Below, one piece after another: positions 24,548 through 34,573 of a DNA stretch of 64,000 bases; the stretch's first letter is position 1; each line of letters begins with the position of its first letter. Origin of the DNA: Eucalyptus grandis (taxonomy: Eukaryota; Streptophyta; Magnoliopsida; Myrtales; Myrtaceae); the NCBI RefSeq assembly GCF_016545825.1, contig NC_052614.1:248001-312000 (forward strand), written 5' to 3'. The notes beneath the pieces are model-generated. The model did no database searches. It worked only from the letters and a program-made list of their open reading frames with translations, and had not been told where the DNA came from. The position numbers and the translations under genes were made by a program.

Positions 24548-25869
24548 CTGTGTGCCTTTGCATACTTTTTATCTCATGCACACAAATATCAGCTACGTTG
24601 ATTGGTAAGCACATATTGTTTTTTGTATTGTATTACTCTTCTTACTTATTTTCTTACTTATTCAAACTGTTTTCTATTTCCAATGTAGCTTCTTGGATCC
24701 AGGTCGATATGGGAATGGCAGATACTCAAAACAGATGTTACCTGAAGTCAAGAAGATAAATTTCCGGAAAGGTGCCCAGGTATATCTTGCAAAAAGTTTA
24801 AATTTGGATACTTTAAATTTTGCATGTTGGCTTCTGAATTCAAGAGTTTTTCTGACGCGTATTTCCAATTAATTGCTGAGTTCTCTGCAGTGGTTCACAA
24901 TGAAGCGGCAGCATGCTTTAATTCTTGTGGCGGACAGTCTATATTACTCGAAATTCAGGGACCATTCTCAGGTGAATGCAAAGTTGCTTTGTATCCTATT
25001 GCGTATCATCTTGTTATTATAGGGTTTGTGGATCATAGTTTATGCCCCTATTGCAAACATCGCCTGCATGTATCCCATTACGATATTTTGCTTTCAAATA
25101 ATGTTGTTTCGGATTTGTTCATTCATCATTTTTTCATTCTGGACATTTGCTGACCAAAATTCTCTGGACAGTTGATTTGTCAGTTCATCGCATCATTTTT
25201 GTTTTTTTCCAGTCACTTTTATGATATCTATTGTTGGAGCCATGATTCTTGGGCATTTTGTGATATGGCAAGATGTTAAAGATATTCTTTACACCTACAG
25301 CCAGGTTTGGATGGTAAAGGCTGCATTGCTGATGAACACTACATTCCAACCTTTCTCAATGTCAGCATCCTCATCTGTGTTACAACTTCAGTTTGTGATG
25401 TCATCTGACTAATCTCTAACTCGACAAGTTTCTTCCTACATGTGTTCTTAGATGGTGGATCTGGTGGAATCTCAACATGGTCGGTGACACATGTTGATTG
25501 GTCTGAGAGAAGAGCGCACCCCAAATCCTACAGGGCTCAAGACGTCACGTATGATTTTCTGAAAAATATTACGGTATGCATGACAGTTCGCCATTGTCTG
25601 TACTTTTTACAGAGACAAGATGGGATGTGGGGTTCCTTACTCAGTTTTACTATCATCCGACTCCAGAAAGATTAAAGAAAAAAAAAAACTATCACTCTTT
25701 GAAGTAGGAAACTGCAAATTTGTAACTTTACTTGTTTTGTATGGAACATAGTGATAATCTATGTAGGTTACTGTTCCCATATTTCTGTTGTGAGTTTGAC
25801 TGTGCTTATTTTGTCATTTGTGCAGTCAATTGATGTGAGCATACATGAAACGAGTGACAATAAGGTATG

Positions 25870-26244
25870 TGTTGGTGTTTTGCGGAAGCGTGTGTGTGCA
25901 AGTGTGTATCTGTGAAATATGGGCTACAAAGGCAAGGGTGTATGGGTTAAAAAGCAGAATTTTTATTATGAAAGTAAGTATTACAAAGGAAGGAGTGGCT
26001 ATGGTTTTTACTACAACTTAAAACACACACACACAACCCCTATTTATAGGCATGTCACCGCCATACTCCACCGACATTGAGGACTTCTAGGTGCTTCTCC
26101 ATTTTTCTGTATTATTCTAGTCTTTGCAACTCCCAGCCACTTTTGTTGACTTTTCAACCAATTTCCAGCTGGCTTTCTTCCTTCATACGTAGAGTAGTCT
26201 AGGGAGTTCTAGATTTTTCACAAAATGGATCATATTTTAACACT
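25870..26244 (-). repeat. 3' LTR of the young copia element
   Basis: Paired with 30,272-30,646. Contains a short CA run, and ends TTTTAACA on the plus strand. Confidence 0.95.
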
Positions 26245-29200
26245 CCTCCTTGATCCATTTTTGTGATACTCCAAGCATGCTTCTGAATGTCTCGAATTTT
26301 GCTGTTGGTAGTGCTTTAGTGAATATGTCCGCAATTTGGTTTTCAGTCTTGCAATACTTCAGCTCGATTTCTCCTTTATTTTGTGCCTCTCGTATGAAGT
26401 GATATTTAATGTCTATATGTTTGGTTCTTTCATGGAATACTGGATTTTTTGATATAGCGATTGCGGACTTATTGTCGCAAAGTATCGGAGTTGCTTCCAT
26501 TTGTGCTTCTCCAATGTCTTCTAGAATTCTTCGTAGCCATATTGCTTGACTGGCGGTCATTGCAGCTACGATATATTCAGCTTCTGCAGTAGATTGTGCC
26601 ACCGAGTCTTGTTTTTTGGATGCCCATGAGAATATTCCAGAACCCAGTGTGAATGCATAGCCAGTTGTACTTTTCCTATCAGCTGAACCAGCCCAGTCGC
26701 TATCAGTGTAGCCAATGAGCTTGGCATTTGTACTTGGCTGATACCAAATGCCGTAATCTATAGTTCCTCGTAAATATCTAAGAATTCTCTTGGCTGCTCC
26801 AAAATGAATTTGACTTGGGTTCTGCATAAACCGTGATAGTAAACTTGTCGCGTACATAATATCTGGTCGTGTAGCAGTGAGATATAGTACTCCCAATTAA
26901 ACTTCTATAGAGGGAGGCATCGGCTTTTTCTACTCCATCTTCCTTCAATAGTTTTTCATTTGTCATGAGCGGGGTTGAAACTACTTTGCAATAGTTCATC
27001 TTGAATTTCTTTAGGAGATTTTCGGTATATTTCTTTTGTGAGATGAAAATTCCTTCATCTTGATTGACTTCAATACCGAGGAAATAGTTCATCAAGCCCA
27101 AGTCCGTCATTTCAAATGTCTTCATCATTTCTTCTTTAAATTCTCGGATCATTATCTCATTGTTTCCTGTATATATAAGATCATCTATATATAGAGAGAC
27201 AATGAGAGTGTTGGACTTACCTTGGGTCTTGATGTAGAGTGTCGGCCCAATCATACTCCTCCTGAATCCTTGCTTGATGAAGTGCTCATCAATTCTACTA
27301 TACCACGCACGTGGTGCTTGTTTTAACCCGTATAAGGCCTTCTTAAGCTTTAAGACTTTTTCTTCATTGCCTTTAACAATAAAGCCTTCTGGTTGAGCTA
27401 CATAAATTTCTTCTTGAAGATATCCATTTAGAAATGCTGATTTTACATCTAGTTGATAAATCTTCCATTTTTTTTGTGCCGCTAAGGCTATAAGTGCTCG
27501 AATAGTATCAAGGCGAGCAACAGGAGCGAAAGTTTCAGTATAGTCAATACCTGGTTGTTGCAGGTATCCTTTTGCCACAAGCCTTGCTTTATGCTTCTGG
27601 ATTGATCCATCCGCATTGAGCTTTGTCTTGTAGACCCACTTGACGCCAATAATCTCTCTGTCTTCTGGTCGATCAACAAGCTCCCAGGTTTCATTTTTCT
27701 GGATCGTCTTGATTTCTTCTTCCATGGCTTTTATCCAAACTTCATCTTTGGATGCTTGTTCATAGTTTTATGGTTCCAAAATAGCAAAGTTGCATGTGTC
27801 ATAAATTCTTCTAAGGGCTTTTACCCTTAGTACTGGAGACTCTGGAGTAGATTCTTCTTGCGTTACCCTTGGAGAGCTTGGTGGAGTTACGTCGTGAGTG
27901 GTGGAATCCGATACTTCTCCTTCTTCTTGTGACGTTAACTCATCTTGAGCAGGTGGTGTGTCTGGCAAGGTGATGTACTTCTTCTCGATCTTTTCGTCTT
28001 CCCAATTCCAGGCAGCATTTTCGTCAAACTCAACGTCTCGACTAATCACAAGTTTTTTAGTTCTTAGGTTGTAAATCCGATAGCCTTTTGATTGGTCACT
28101 TTGTAGCCAAGGAATATTCATTTTCTGTCTTTTCATCTAGCTTACTCCTTTTTTGAGCAGGGATGTGGACGTAGCAAATGCATCCAAACACTTTGAGATG
28201 CTTTACTGAAGGCTTCCGTCCACTCCATGCTTCAACTGGAGTTTTATTTTGAACTGCTTTAGTTGGACACCTATTTAATAGGTATACAGCAGTATAAACT
28301 GCTTCTGCCCAGAAAGTGTTGGGAAGGCCTTTCTCTTTTAACATAGACCTTGCCATCTCCATGACGGTTCTATTTTTTCTTTCAGCTACTCCATTTTGTT
28401 CTGGGGCGTAGCCAACAGTTAGTTGATGATGGACTCCTTCATCTTCACAAAATTTATTAAACTCCTTTGAATTGTATTCTGTGCCTCTGTCACTCCTTAG
28501 GACTTTGATTCTTTGGCCACTTTGATTCTCTACGTGGTTCTTGAATTTTTAAAGATAGAGAAAACCTCAGATCTTTCTCGAAGAAAGTATACCCACGTCA
28601 TTCTTGTATAATCGTCAATAAATAAGATAAAATATTTATTTTGACTGGGTGTAGGTGTCCTCATCGGACCGCACACATCCGTGTGGACAAGTTCCAAAGG
28701 CTTCTTAGCTTTCCATGAAACTCCAGATGGGAAGGATTGTCTCTGTTGTTTTCCAAGAAGACAGCCTTCACAAACATCTGAAATTTCTGTGATGGCTGGA
28801 AAATCTCTCATCATATTTTTCTGATGGAGAATTTTTAATCCAGCAAAATTGAAGTGGCCAAATCTTCGATGCCATAGCCATGAATCATCAAGTTGAGCTT
28901 TCATGGCTATATCTTTGACCAATTTCCATTGAATAGGAAAATTGTTATTTTTCATCTTAACAGAGGCAATGATATTTTTATATTTATCATAGATAATGCA
29001 GGTATCTCTATTAAAATATAGAGAATACCCACTTTGTATTATTTGGCCCACACTTAAGAGATTTTGTGCAAGACGAGGGACTAGATATACATTACGTATA
29101 TATTTTGGGCCTTTAATCGTTTCCACGGCGATGGTGCCTTTTCCTTTGACATCTACTAATGCACCATTGCCCAACTTTACTTGAGATTTCACCGACTTAT

Positions 29201-30177
29201 CAATATGAGTGAATATAGTTTCGTCCCCTGTCATGTGATTGCTACACCCACTATCAATGTACCATGTTTCATTTTTATTGTCATTTGCCGCTTGGCCTGC
29301 ATAGAATGTATTCTCTTCACTTTCTTCTTTTTTTTTCTACATAGTTTGCTCGATTATTTATTTTCGAGCGACAGTCTTTTTCTACGTGGCCATATCTTTT
29401 ACAAAAGCGGCATTGTTTTTTATTTTTAAACCAACAATCCTTCTCCAAATGATTTGTTTTCTTGCAAATGCCACAAGGTGGATAATTTTCTTTTTTTATA
29501 ATTTCTCCTCCTCTTTTGTTTTTCCATGAGCTCAGACCGTATATTTACTTTAGACTGAAAGGCACTTTCAACCGAATCTTCATCTTGTGCCATTAGTCTT
29601 TTCTCATATGCTTCTAGAGAGCCAATTAATTCACTTATTGATAGGGTCGTCAAGTTTTAGTTCCTTCTATAGTTGTAACTATGGAGTTGTATTTTTTGGT
29701 AAGTGACACCAATATTTTCTCAACAACCCTTTGATCAGTTATCCCATCTCCATAGGCTCTCATTTGATTAACGAGTTCCTTTAATTTTCCACAATATTCT
29801 TGTACGGTCTCATAATTTTTCATTTTAGAATTCTCAAAATCTCTTCTTAGTGTTTGAAGGCGAATAGTGCGTACCTTTTCCGATCCTTGAAATTCTTCTC
29901 GTAGTATATCCCAAGCCTCTTTTGCAGTCCTCGCTCCAATAATTCTTGGAAATATGGTTTCCGAGAGCGCTTGCTGGATAAAATACAGCGCCCTTGCATC
30001 CTTTTGTAGTTGGTCTTTCGAAACACTTGCACCTTCTGGCGGAGCCTCGTAACCTTTCTCCACGATGTCCCATAAGTCTTGGGCCATAAAAAATGTAGTC
30101 ATTTTTATGCTCCAAAAATCATAGTTGTTCCCATCAAAAATGGGAATGGGAAATGAGGATGAGGTTGGGTTGGCCAT
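26237..30177 (-). pseudogene. gag-pol of the young copia element, multiply broken
   Basis: Gag starts at 30,177 (MANPTSSSFPIPIFDG). After a frame break near 29,650, two CX2CX4HX4C zinc knuckles follow (about 29,380-29,480). Next come the protease with IDSGCSNHMT (about 29,235), the integrase zinc finger and core (29,200-28,140), RT with YIDDL (about 27,180) and RNase H with TDSDWAG (about 26,690), ending at 26,237. Breaks: a 1-nt loss near 29,650, a frame change near 28,545, one near 28,110, a stop near 27,767, and a frame change near 26,890. Family: Ty1/copia. The element as assembled could not make its polyprotein. Confidence 0.92.
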
Positions 30178-30271
30178 GGTTTAGTTAGTGGGTATTTGGA
30201 AAGGGTAGTTTTAGGAATGGGTAGGTAGGACAAACGCCCGACACTAACCAAAGACGTGACTCTGATACCAC

Positions 30272-30646
30272 TGTTGGTGTTTTGCGGAAGCGTGTGTGTG
30301 TGCAAGTGTGTATCTGTGAAATATGGGCTACAAAGGCAAGGGTGTATGGGTTAAAAAAGCAGAATTTTTATTATGAAAGTAAGTATTACAAAGGAAGGAG
30401 TGGTTATGGTTTTTACTACAACTTAAAACACACACACACAACCCCTATTTATAGGCATGTCACCGCCATACTCCACCGACATTGAGGACTTCTAGGTGCT
30501 TCTCCATTTTTCTGTATTATTCTAGTCTTTGCAACTCCCAGCCACTTTTGTTGACTTTTCAACCAATTTCCAGCTGGCTTTCTTCCTTCATACGTAGAGT
30601 AGTCTAGGGAGTTCTAGATTTTCACAAAATTGATCATATTTTAACA
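30272..30646 (-). repeat. 5' LTR of the young copia element
   Basis: Near-identical to the left LTR, with a (GT)n one unit longer and two single-base differences. Its inner edge abuts the tRNA-Met primer site. Confidence 0.95.
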
Positions 30647-31089
30647 GTATGCAATGTTTATATCCTCTTGATTAATGATCTCGAAATATACATAAACGGC
30701 CTGAATTAAATTTTTGTTGCTTGGATGTCTTCAGCATGAAGAGCAGACAACGCCTTGTTTGTGGAATGGAGTGAAGAGGCCATGTTACTTGTTTGCAAGG
30801 AAGTTCCACCTGGAAACTTTGGACAATCTGTTGCTTCTCTTCTTCAATTACACGACATTCTGAGCAGGCAAAACCTAGTTTGCCCGGAAACTTTGGACTC
30901 TAATACTATTATTTTGGGTATCACATTTCAAGTACTGTAAGTGACAAAAGTTATGCTCTGCTGTGATATGAATAAGTTGAACTGCTTGCATCTGTCAATT
31001 TTACACCACCAACAGTCTTAAAATTGCCCTGCCCCTGAGAATGGAATACCCGCTGATATACTAATGACCTTGTGAAAGGAATTTCACAG

Positions 31090-31265
31090 AGATCTATGAT
31101 GCTGAGGAGTTTGCAAGTAGACTCAATGGTGTCGTCAGAGTGGCAAGTAATCAGCCGTCTATGGCATCCTTTGGAAAGCTTGCAGTAGTTAAGGTGGCTT
31201 GCATGGTATCGAAAGACTACATTAGAACACACATCAAGACATTCTTCAAAGCAGAGGGAAGTTGA
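31090..31265 (+). pseudogene. terminal exon fragment resembling a plant O-fucosyltransferase
   Basis: After an acceptor (TTTCACAG), the frame IYDAEEFASRLNGVVRVAS continues to KDYIRTHIKTFFKAEGS and a TGA at 31,263. The DIYD..F...L.GVVRV pattern resembles the start of plant O-fucosyltransferase (PF10250) domains, but here it ends after 57 residues, far short of the domain. No other exon was found nearby. The family assignment is tentative. It could be a fragment of another gene. Confidence 0.4.
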
Positions 31266-32483
31266 AGGCTTGAGACTCCCTCGTCTTCCATTTTCTGTGT
31301 TTTTGTTTAGTTCCTAGGAAATCAATATTTAGCAGTTAGTCAAATCACCTTCTCTCTCTTCTCCTGCCCTTCTCTGAATGCCAATATGTTTAGTGTTTTT
31401 TTTAAGGTTTTCCATCTCAAATAGGTGTTACTATCTATATGTAAGCCACAGGTGTGAATTTGCGGGTGTAGCCGTAGATGCCCTTTGAACTGGTTCCATC
31501 TGAAAGCTGCTTAGCCTTCAACATCCGTGATCATCAGCTTAGTGTTCTCTTTGCATTATGCCGCTATCCCTGTAGTCCCAATTTCTTTTGGACCATAGCA
31601 TCCTGAAGACTATAATTCATCGGAGAATCACGTTCATTTGACAATCTACAGCAAAAGAATCATTTGCAGACTAAGCTGGGCTGGAGGAGCTATCTAAGAT
31701 GGTCATCCCTCAACGAGTAGCCTTGCCAGAATTTATATATGTTAAAGTAATTGGCCATCGAATGTTTCTCTTTCTTATTGTTGATTTTGGAGTTGGTGAC
31801 TTAGGGGCCACGTGTTACCATTTAACATTTTTTTTTTTTTTAATCTTGTTGAACTTGTCAAGCTCACTCATCTGCATCTTTCTTTCTGTTTATCCTTCAC
31901 TTAACTTTATCCTTCATTGTAAAAAAAATAAAAAATAAATAAATCTTAAATATAAACATCAAATAGAATACATCTAATTATTTATTTTTCTTCAGAATAA
32001 TCATTATTTAACTTGTTGGGAACTTTACTGTAATTAGGGGAATTGAAAATGGAGATGTAAACGTGGAGTCTATTTATGCGTTCCGTCTAATCTACTAATT
32101 TGCTAAGGTCAAGTTAAGATTCGTAACATATAAAATAAGCCTTTTAAAGTTCCTTTCTTTCTATAAAAATGAAAATTTCTTTTTTTGTACTTTTAAACAA
32201 ATTCGAAGAACATAGATAATGTATTTCTATAAACTTATTTCCTACATTTAATCGATTCCGCGTATATGCATCTTTGAATAGCGTCATTAAACTAATAGGC
32301 CTAAAAGATAATGATAAAAATTCCTTTTTTTTCTTTTTTTCTTTTTAATAGAAGAAAGGGTAATGGACTTTTCATAGTGCCAGTTAGTGTGCCTTGCAGA
32401 GATTGCTCAAAAGCGTTAGAAGGGGGAGTCAACGGAGTCCGAATATCGGGCAACCGCACCGGCACCGGAAGCAACCAAAAACC
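31266..32483. other. unassigned spacer
   Basis: No gene or repeat family recognised. It contains T-rich and A-rich runs, with an upstream flank of the CMO-like exon at its right end. Confidence 0.45.
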
Positions 32484-32759
32484 ATGTCGATGGCGACGAC
32501 GATGCTTGCGATCAAACCCCTCTTCTCTCCCCGCACCCATCATCGATCTTCTCGCAACGCTCGACTCCATCATCACCCCACTTCTACGCCTCTCCCTCTC
32601 CGCCGAGTCTTGACTCATCTCCCCATTTCTCTAGCCTCAGTGGCTAGTGGACGAGTTCGATCCGGAGCTGCCCGTCGAAGATGCCTTGACTCCGCCCAGC
32701 TCGATCGCATCTTTTGCCGAGGCTGGCAGTCTGTATTTTCGCGACGATGGTTCTCATGA
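32484..32759 (+). pseudogene. CMO: choline-monooxygenase-like first exon, second CMO copy
   Basis: From the ATG at 32,484 a Ser/Arg/His-rich, acid-poor N-terminus (MSMATTMLAIKPLF..) looks like a chloroplast transit peptide, as expected for CMO. The mature N-terminus EFDPELPVEDALTPPSS (32,653-32,700) is in the +1 frame. The family segment LDRIFCRGWQ (32,700-32,729) is back in the starting frame. Between them the family usually has about ten more residues (SSWYTDP..), missing here. So there are two frame changes and a small deletion. The 3' exons of the same copy lie at 46,695-46,921, on the far side of the 12-kb LTR element and the gap. Confidence 0.75.
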
Positions 32760-33059
32760 CCAGCCCAATTAAAGTTCTTCAGTTTCCTGACTTTTGATAT
32801 CTCACTTTGACTTTCCTTTTGATTGTTGGACTGGATTAAGGATTTAAGTGTTTCCTGAGATATATCTTATTTTCATTGGTTCTTGATTGTCATATGTTTG
32901 ATTCAATATTTTGAAAACTCATTGGAAAAATGCAAAGTAAATTAGCTTAAAGAACTTTAGGCAAATGCAAAGTTCATTTGGTAAACTATGCTTTGAGAAG
33001 TAATTTTGAGAGAAATGCCGTTTGATAGAAAATACATTTGAAAAGCATTTTTGGTGATT
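32760..33059. other. AT-rich spacer, no feature seen
   Basis: No CMO exon or element end recognised. Confidence 0.4.
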
Positions 33060-33468
33060 AATATTAGTTTTTTTTTTAATTTTATTTGTTTAAAATTGAA
33101 AAAATAATGTATGCAACTTTTTAAATATAAATTTTGACAATAATACTAAAAAAATCAAAAACATATATAATTTTTTTTTTCAAAAAGACCAAACCCTTCA
33201 TCGGAATTTTTTAATTTTTATTTGCTTAAAATTGGAAAAAATGATGTATGCAACTTTTTAAATATAAATGTTGACAATAATGCTAAAAAATCAAATACAT
33301 ATATAATTTATTTTTTTAAAAAAGGCCAAATCCTTCGTTGAAATTTTTAATTTTTTTAAAATTGAAAATATAATGTATTCAACATTATAAATATAAATTT
33401 GAAAATAATGCTAAAAAATCAAATACATATATATAGTTTTTAATAAAAAAAGAGACCAAGCCCTTCAA

Positions 33469-33475
<7 letters not shown>
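33060..33475. repeat. three AT-rich tandem units of about 131-135 bp
   Basis: The phrase TAAAATTGAAAA..ATGTAT recurs at about 33,091, 33,226 and 33,357, each followed by AATATAAAT..GACAATAAT and a CCAAACCCTTC-like end. Units are diverged. Confidence 0.8.
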
Positions 33476-33524
<49 letters not shown>

Positions 33525-33526
33525 GT
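33476..33526. repeat. (AC)n(AT)n microsatellite at the assembly gap
   Basis: A long AC run passes into an AT run and stops at the N block. Such tracts commonly break assemblies. Confidence 0.9.
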
Positions 33527-33529
33527 TTA

Positions 33530-33629
33530 NNNNNNNNNNNNNNNNNNNNNNNNNNNNNNNNNNNNNNNNNNNNNNNNNNNNNNNNNNNNNNNNNNNNNNN
33601 NNNNNNNNNNNNNNNNNNNNNNNNNNNNN
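33530..33629. other. scaffold gap, exactly 100 N
   Basis: A round 100-N block normally marks a gap of unknown true size. The missing part of the 5' LTR and the middle CMO exons could lie inside it. Confidence 0.98.
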
Positions 33630-33886
33630 GTGTCAGTGGGTTGTATTTCTGCCCTCCTCTTCGTTTATTGGCCTCAAGCCGCCCTGGCCGTTGTTCGTCT
33701 GCCTTCTTTTAGCTGCACATTGTTCCGTTTCCTATATTTTCTGCAGCTCGGGTTGGCACCCTTCCACTCGGTGGTACTCGACATTACGAGTGCAAGTGGT
33801 GCCGCTCCTCCTCGCTGTTCTTTGTATGGCCTCCGGGTTCTCTAGTCTATCTATAATACTTACCTTTTACCAAAAAAAAAAAAAAA
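33630..33886 (+). mobile_element. probable LINE 3' end with poly-A tail
   Basis: A CT-rich, GC-moderate segment with a terminal GTATGGCCTCCGGGTT..ACCTTTTACC is followed by a run of 18 A, as in plant L1-type 3' ends. It directly abuts the truncated 5' LTR. It is open in one frame, but no RT motif remains. The 5' side is hidden by the gap. Confidence 0.45.
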
Positions 33887-34552
33887 AACTATCTAGAGTA
33901 ATTTCATGCATCTAGAGTAATTTCATGCATATTTAAATTTCCATTTTGCTCACGGGGGTCCTGTCCCGGGGCGTGATAACAAGGCCATGTAATATTTGCC
34001 CGACTTGTATCTAGGTTTACATTTTCCGCGTTTATTTTCAGTCATTTCAATTTCTTGGATGTTTACTTACGCGCCGCTTTTCATTATTTTGAGTGTAAAT
34101 TTTTCTTATAAATTATGTTAGGATTAGTCTAGACATTAAAAAAAAACTACAAAAAAACATTTGCATGGACACTTAGCGGTTTCATAAAGATTATAATTGG
34201 TAATCAAGATTGTATGGCCATTTAGATAAATAACCTTCCAAGTTAGTGGTACCGCAAGGGCGCTAATAGAAACTTTGGCGTAAACAAGTCCCCGTTCCTA
34301 GAAATCTCTGGTTGCGTATGAATCGAGACAACACTCCCGTGTCTTGATTAGTTTCTAGCCGACCTCAATAGGCTAGTGGCGACTCCTAAAATTACATAAG
34401 TTGTTAAGAACTAAAAAAATGAATCCAACGTCGCGCGAGGTATGGGCTTGGGAGAGCCCGCGCCTAATTTAGGGCCATTGGTCCGCCTCTTTAGGCAAAT
34501 ACCCCTAAACCCTCTTCCTTTTTCTCCCGGACGAAAAAAAGAGGTCGTGACA
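33886..34552 (+). repeat. 5' LTR remnant (3' quarter only)
   Basis: It aligns with 45,332-45,996 with roughly twenty visible small differences, ending GTCGTGACA. The first about 2.4 kb of the LTR is missing, replaced by LINE-like sequence and the gap. Confidence 0.9.
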
Positions 34553-34555
34553 GCT

Positions 34556-34573
34556 TGGCGACTCCGCTGGGGA
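34556..34573 (+). other. primer-binding site, tRNA-Arg type
   Basis: TGGCGACTCCGCTGGGGA begins three bases after the LTR end. It reads as the complement of CCA plus the acceptor and T-arm end of plant tRNA-Arg(ACG). Confidence 0.85.

Larger units (their letters stand above)
25870..30646 (-). mobile_element. complete young Ty1/copia LTR retrotransposon
   Basis: Two 375-bp LTRs (25,870-26,244 and 30,272-30,646) flank a pol of copia order (PR-INT-RT-RNase H) on the minus strand. The target-site duplication is GTATG (25,865-25,869 and 30,647-30,651). The primer site TGGTATCAGA is at 30,261-30,270, and the polypurine tract AAGGAGGAG at about 26,245-26,253. The LTRs differ by about two substitutions and three small indels, so the insertion is recent. 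It lies antisense in the last DUF266 intron, exactly at the 5' splice site. Despite the young LTRs, the coding region has at least five breaks. Confidence 0.95.
24548..30863 (+). pseudogene. DUF266 (GT14-like) glycosyltransferase, 3' exons, interrupted by copia
   Basis: Seven plus-strand exons with splice sites are visible: 24,548-24,604 (CVPLHTFYLMHTNISYVD), 24,689-24,779 (DPGRYGNGRYSKQMLPEV), 24,891-24,971 (WFTMKRQHALILVADSLYY), 25,301-25,360 (GKGCIADEHYIPTFLN), 25,452-25,573 (WSVTHVDWSERRAHPKSYRA), 25,826-25,864, and 30,735-30,863 (CLWNGVKRPCYLFARKF, stop TGA). These match the C-terminal half of DUF266 proteins in order. The first exon lacks about five residues the family has after HTF. 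The fifth exon has lost one base near 25,460, where the family has DPGG, breaking the frame. The last intron carries a 4.8-kb copia insertion. No N-terminal membrane anchor was found in this orientation. Likely non-functional. Confidence 0.88.

Noticed and set aside
33523..33915. Plus-strand frame crossing the gap
   Set aside because: It includes translated N, and the rest is LINE-like 3' sequence with a poly-A tail.
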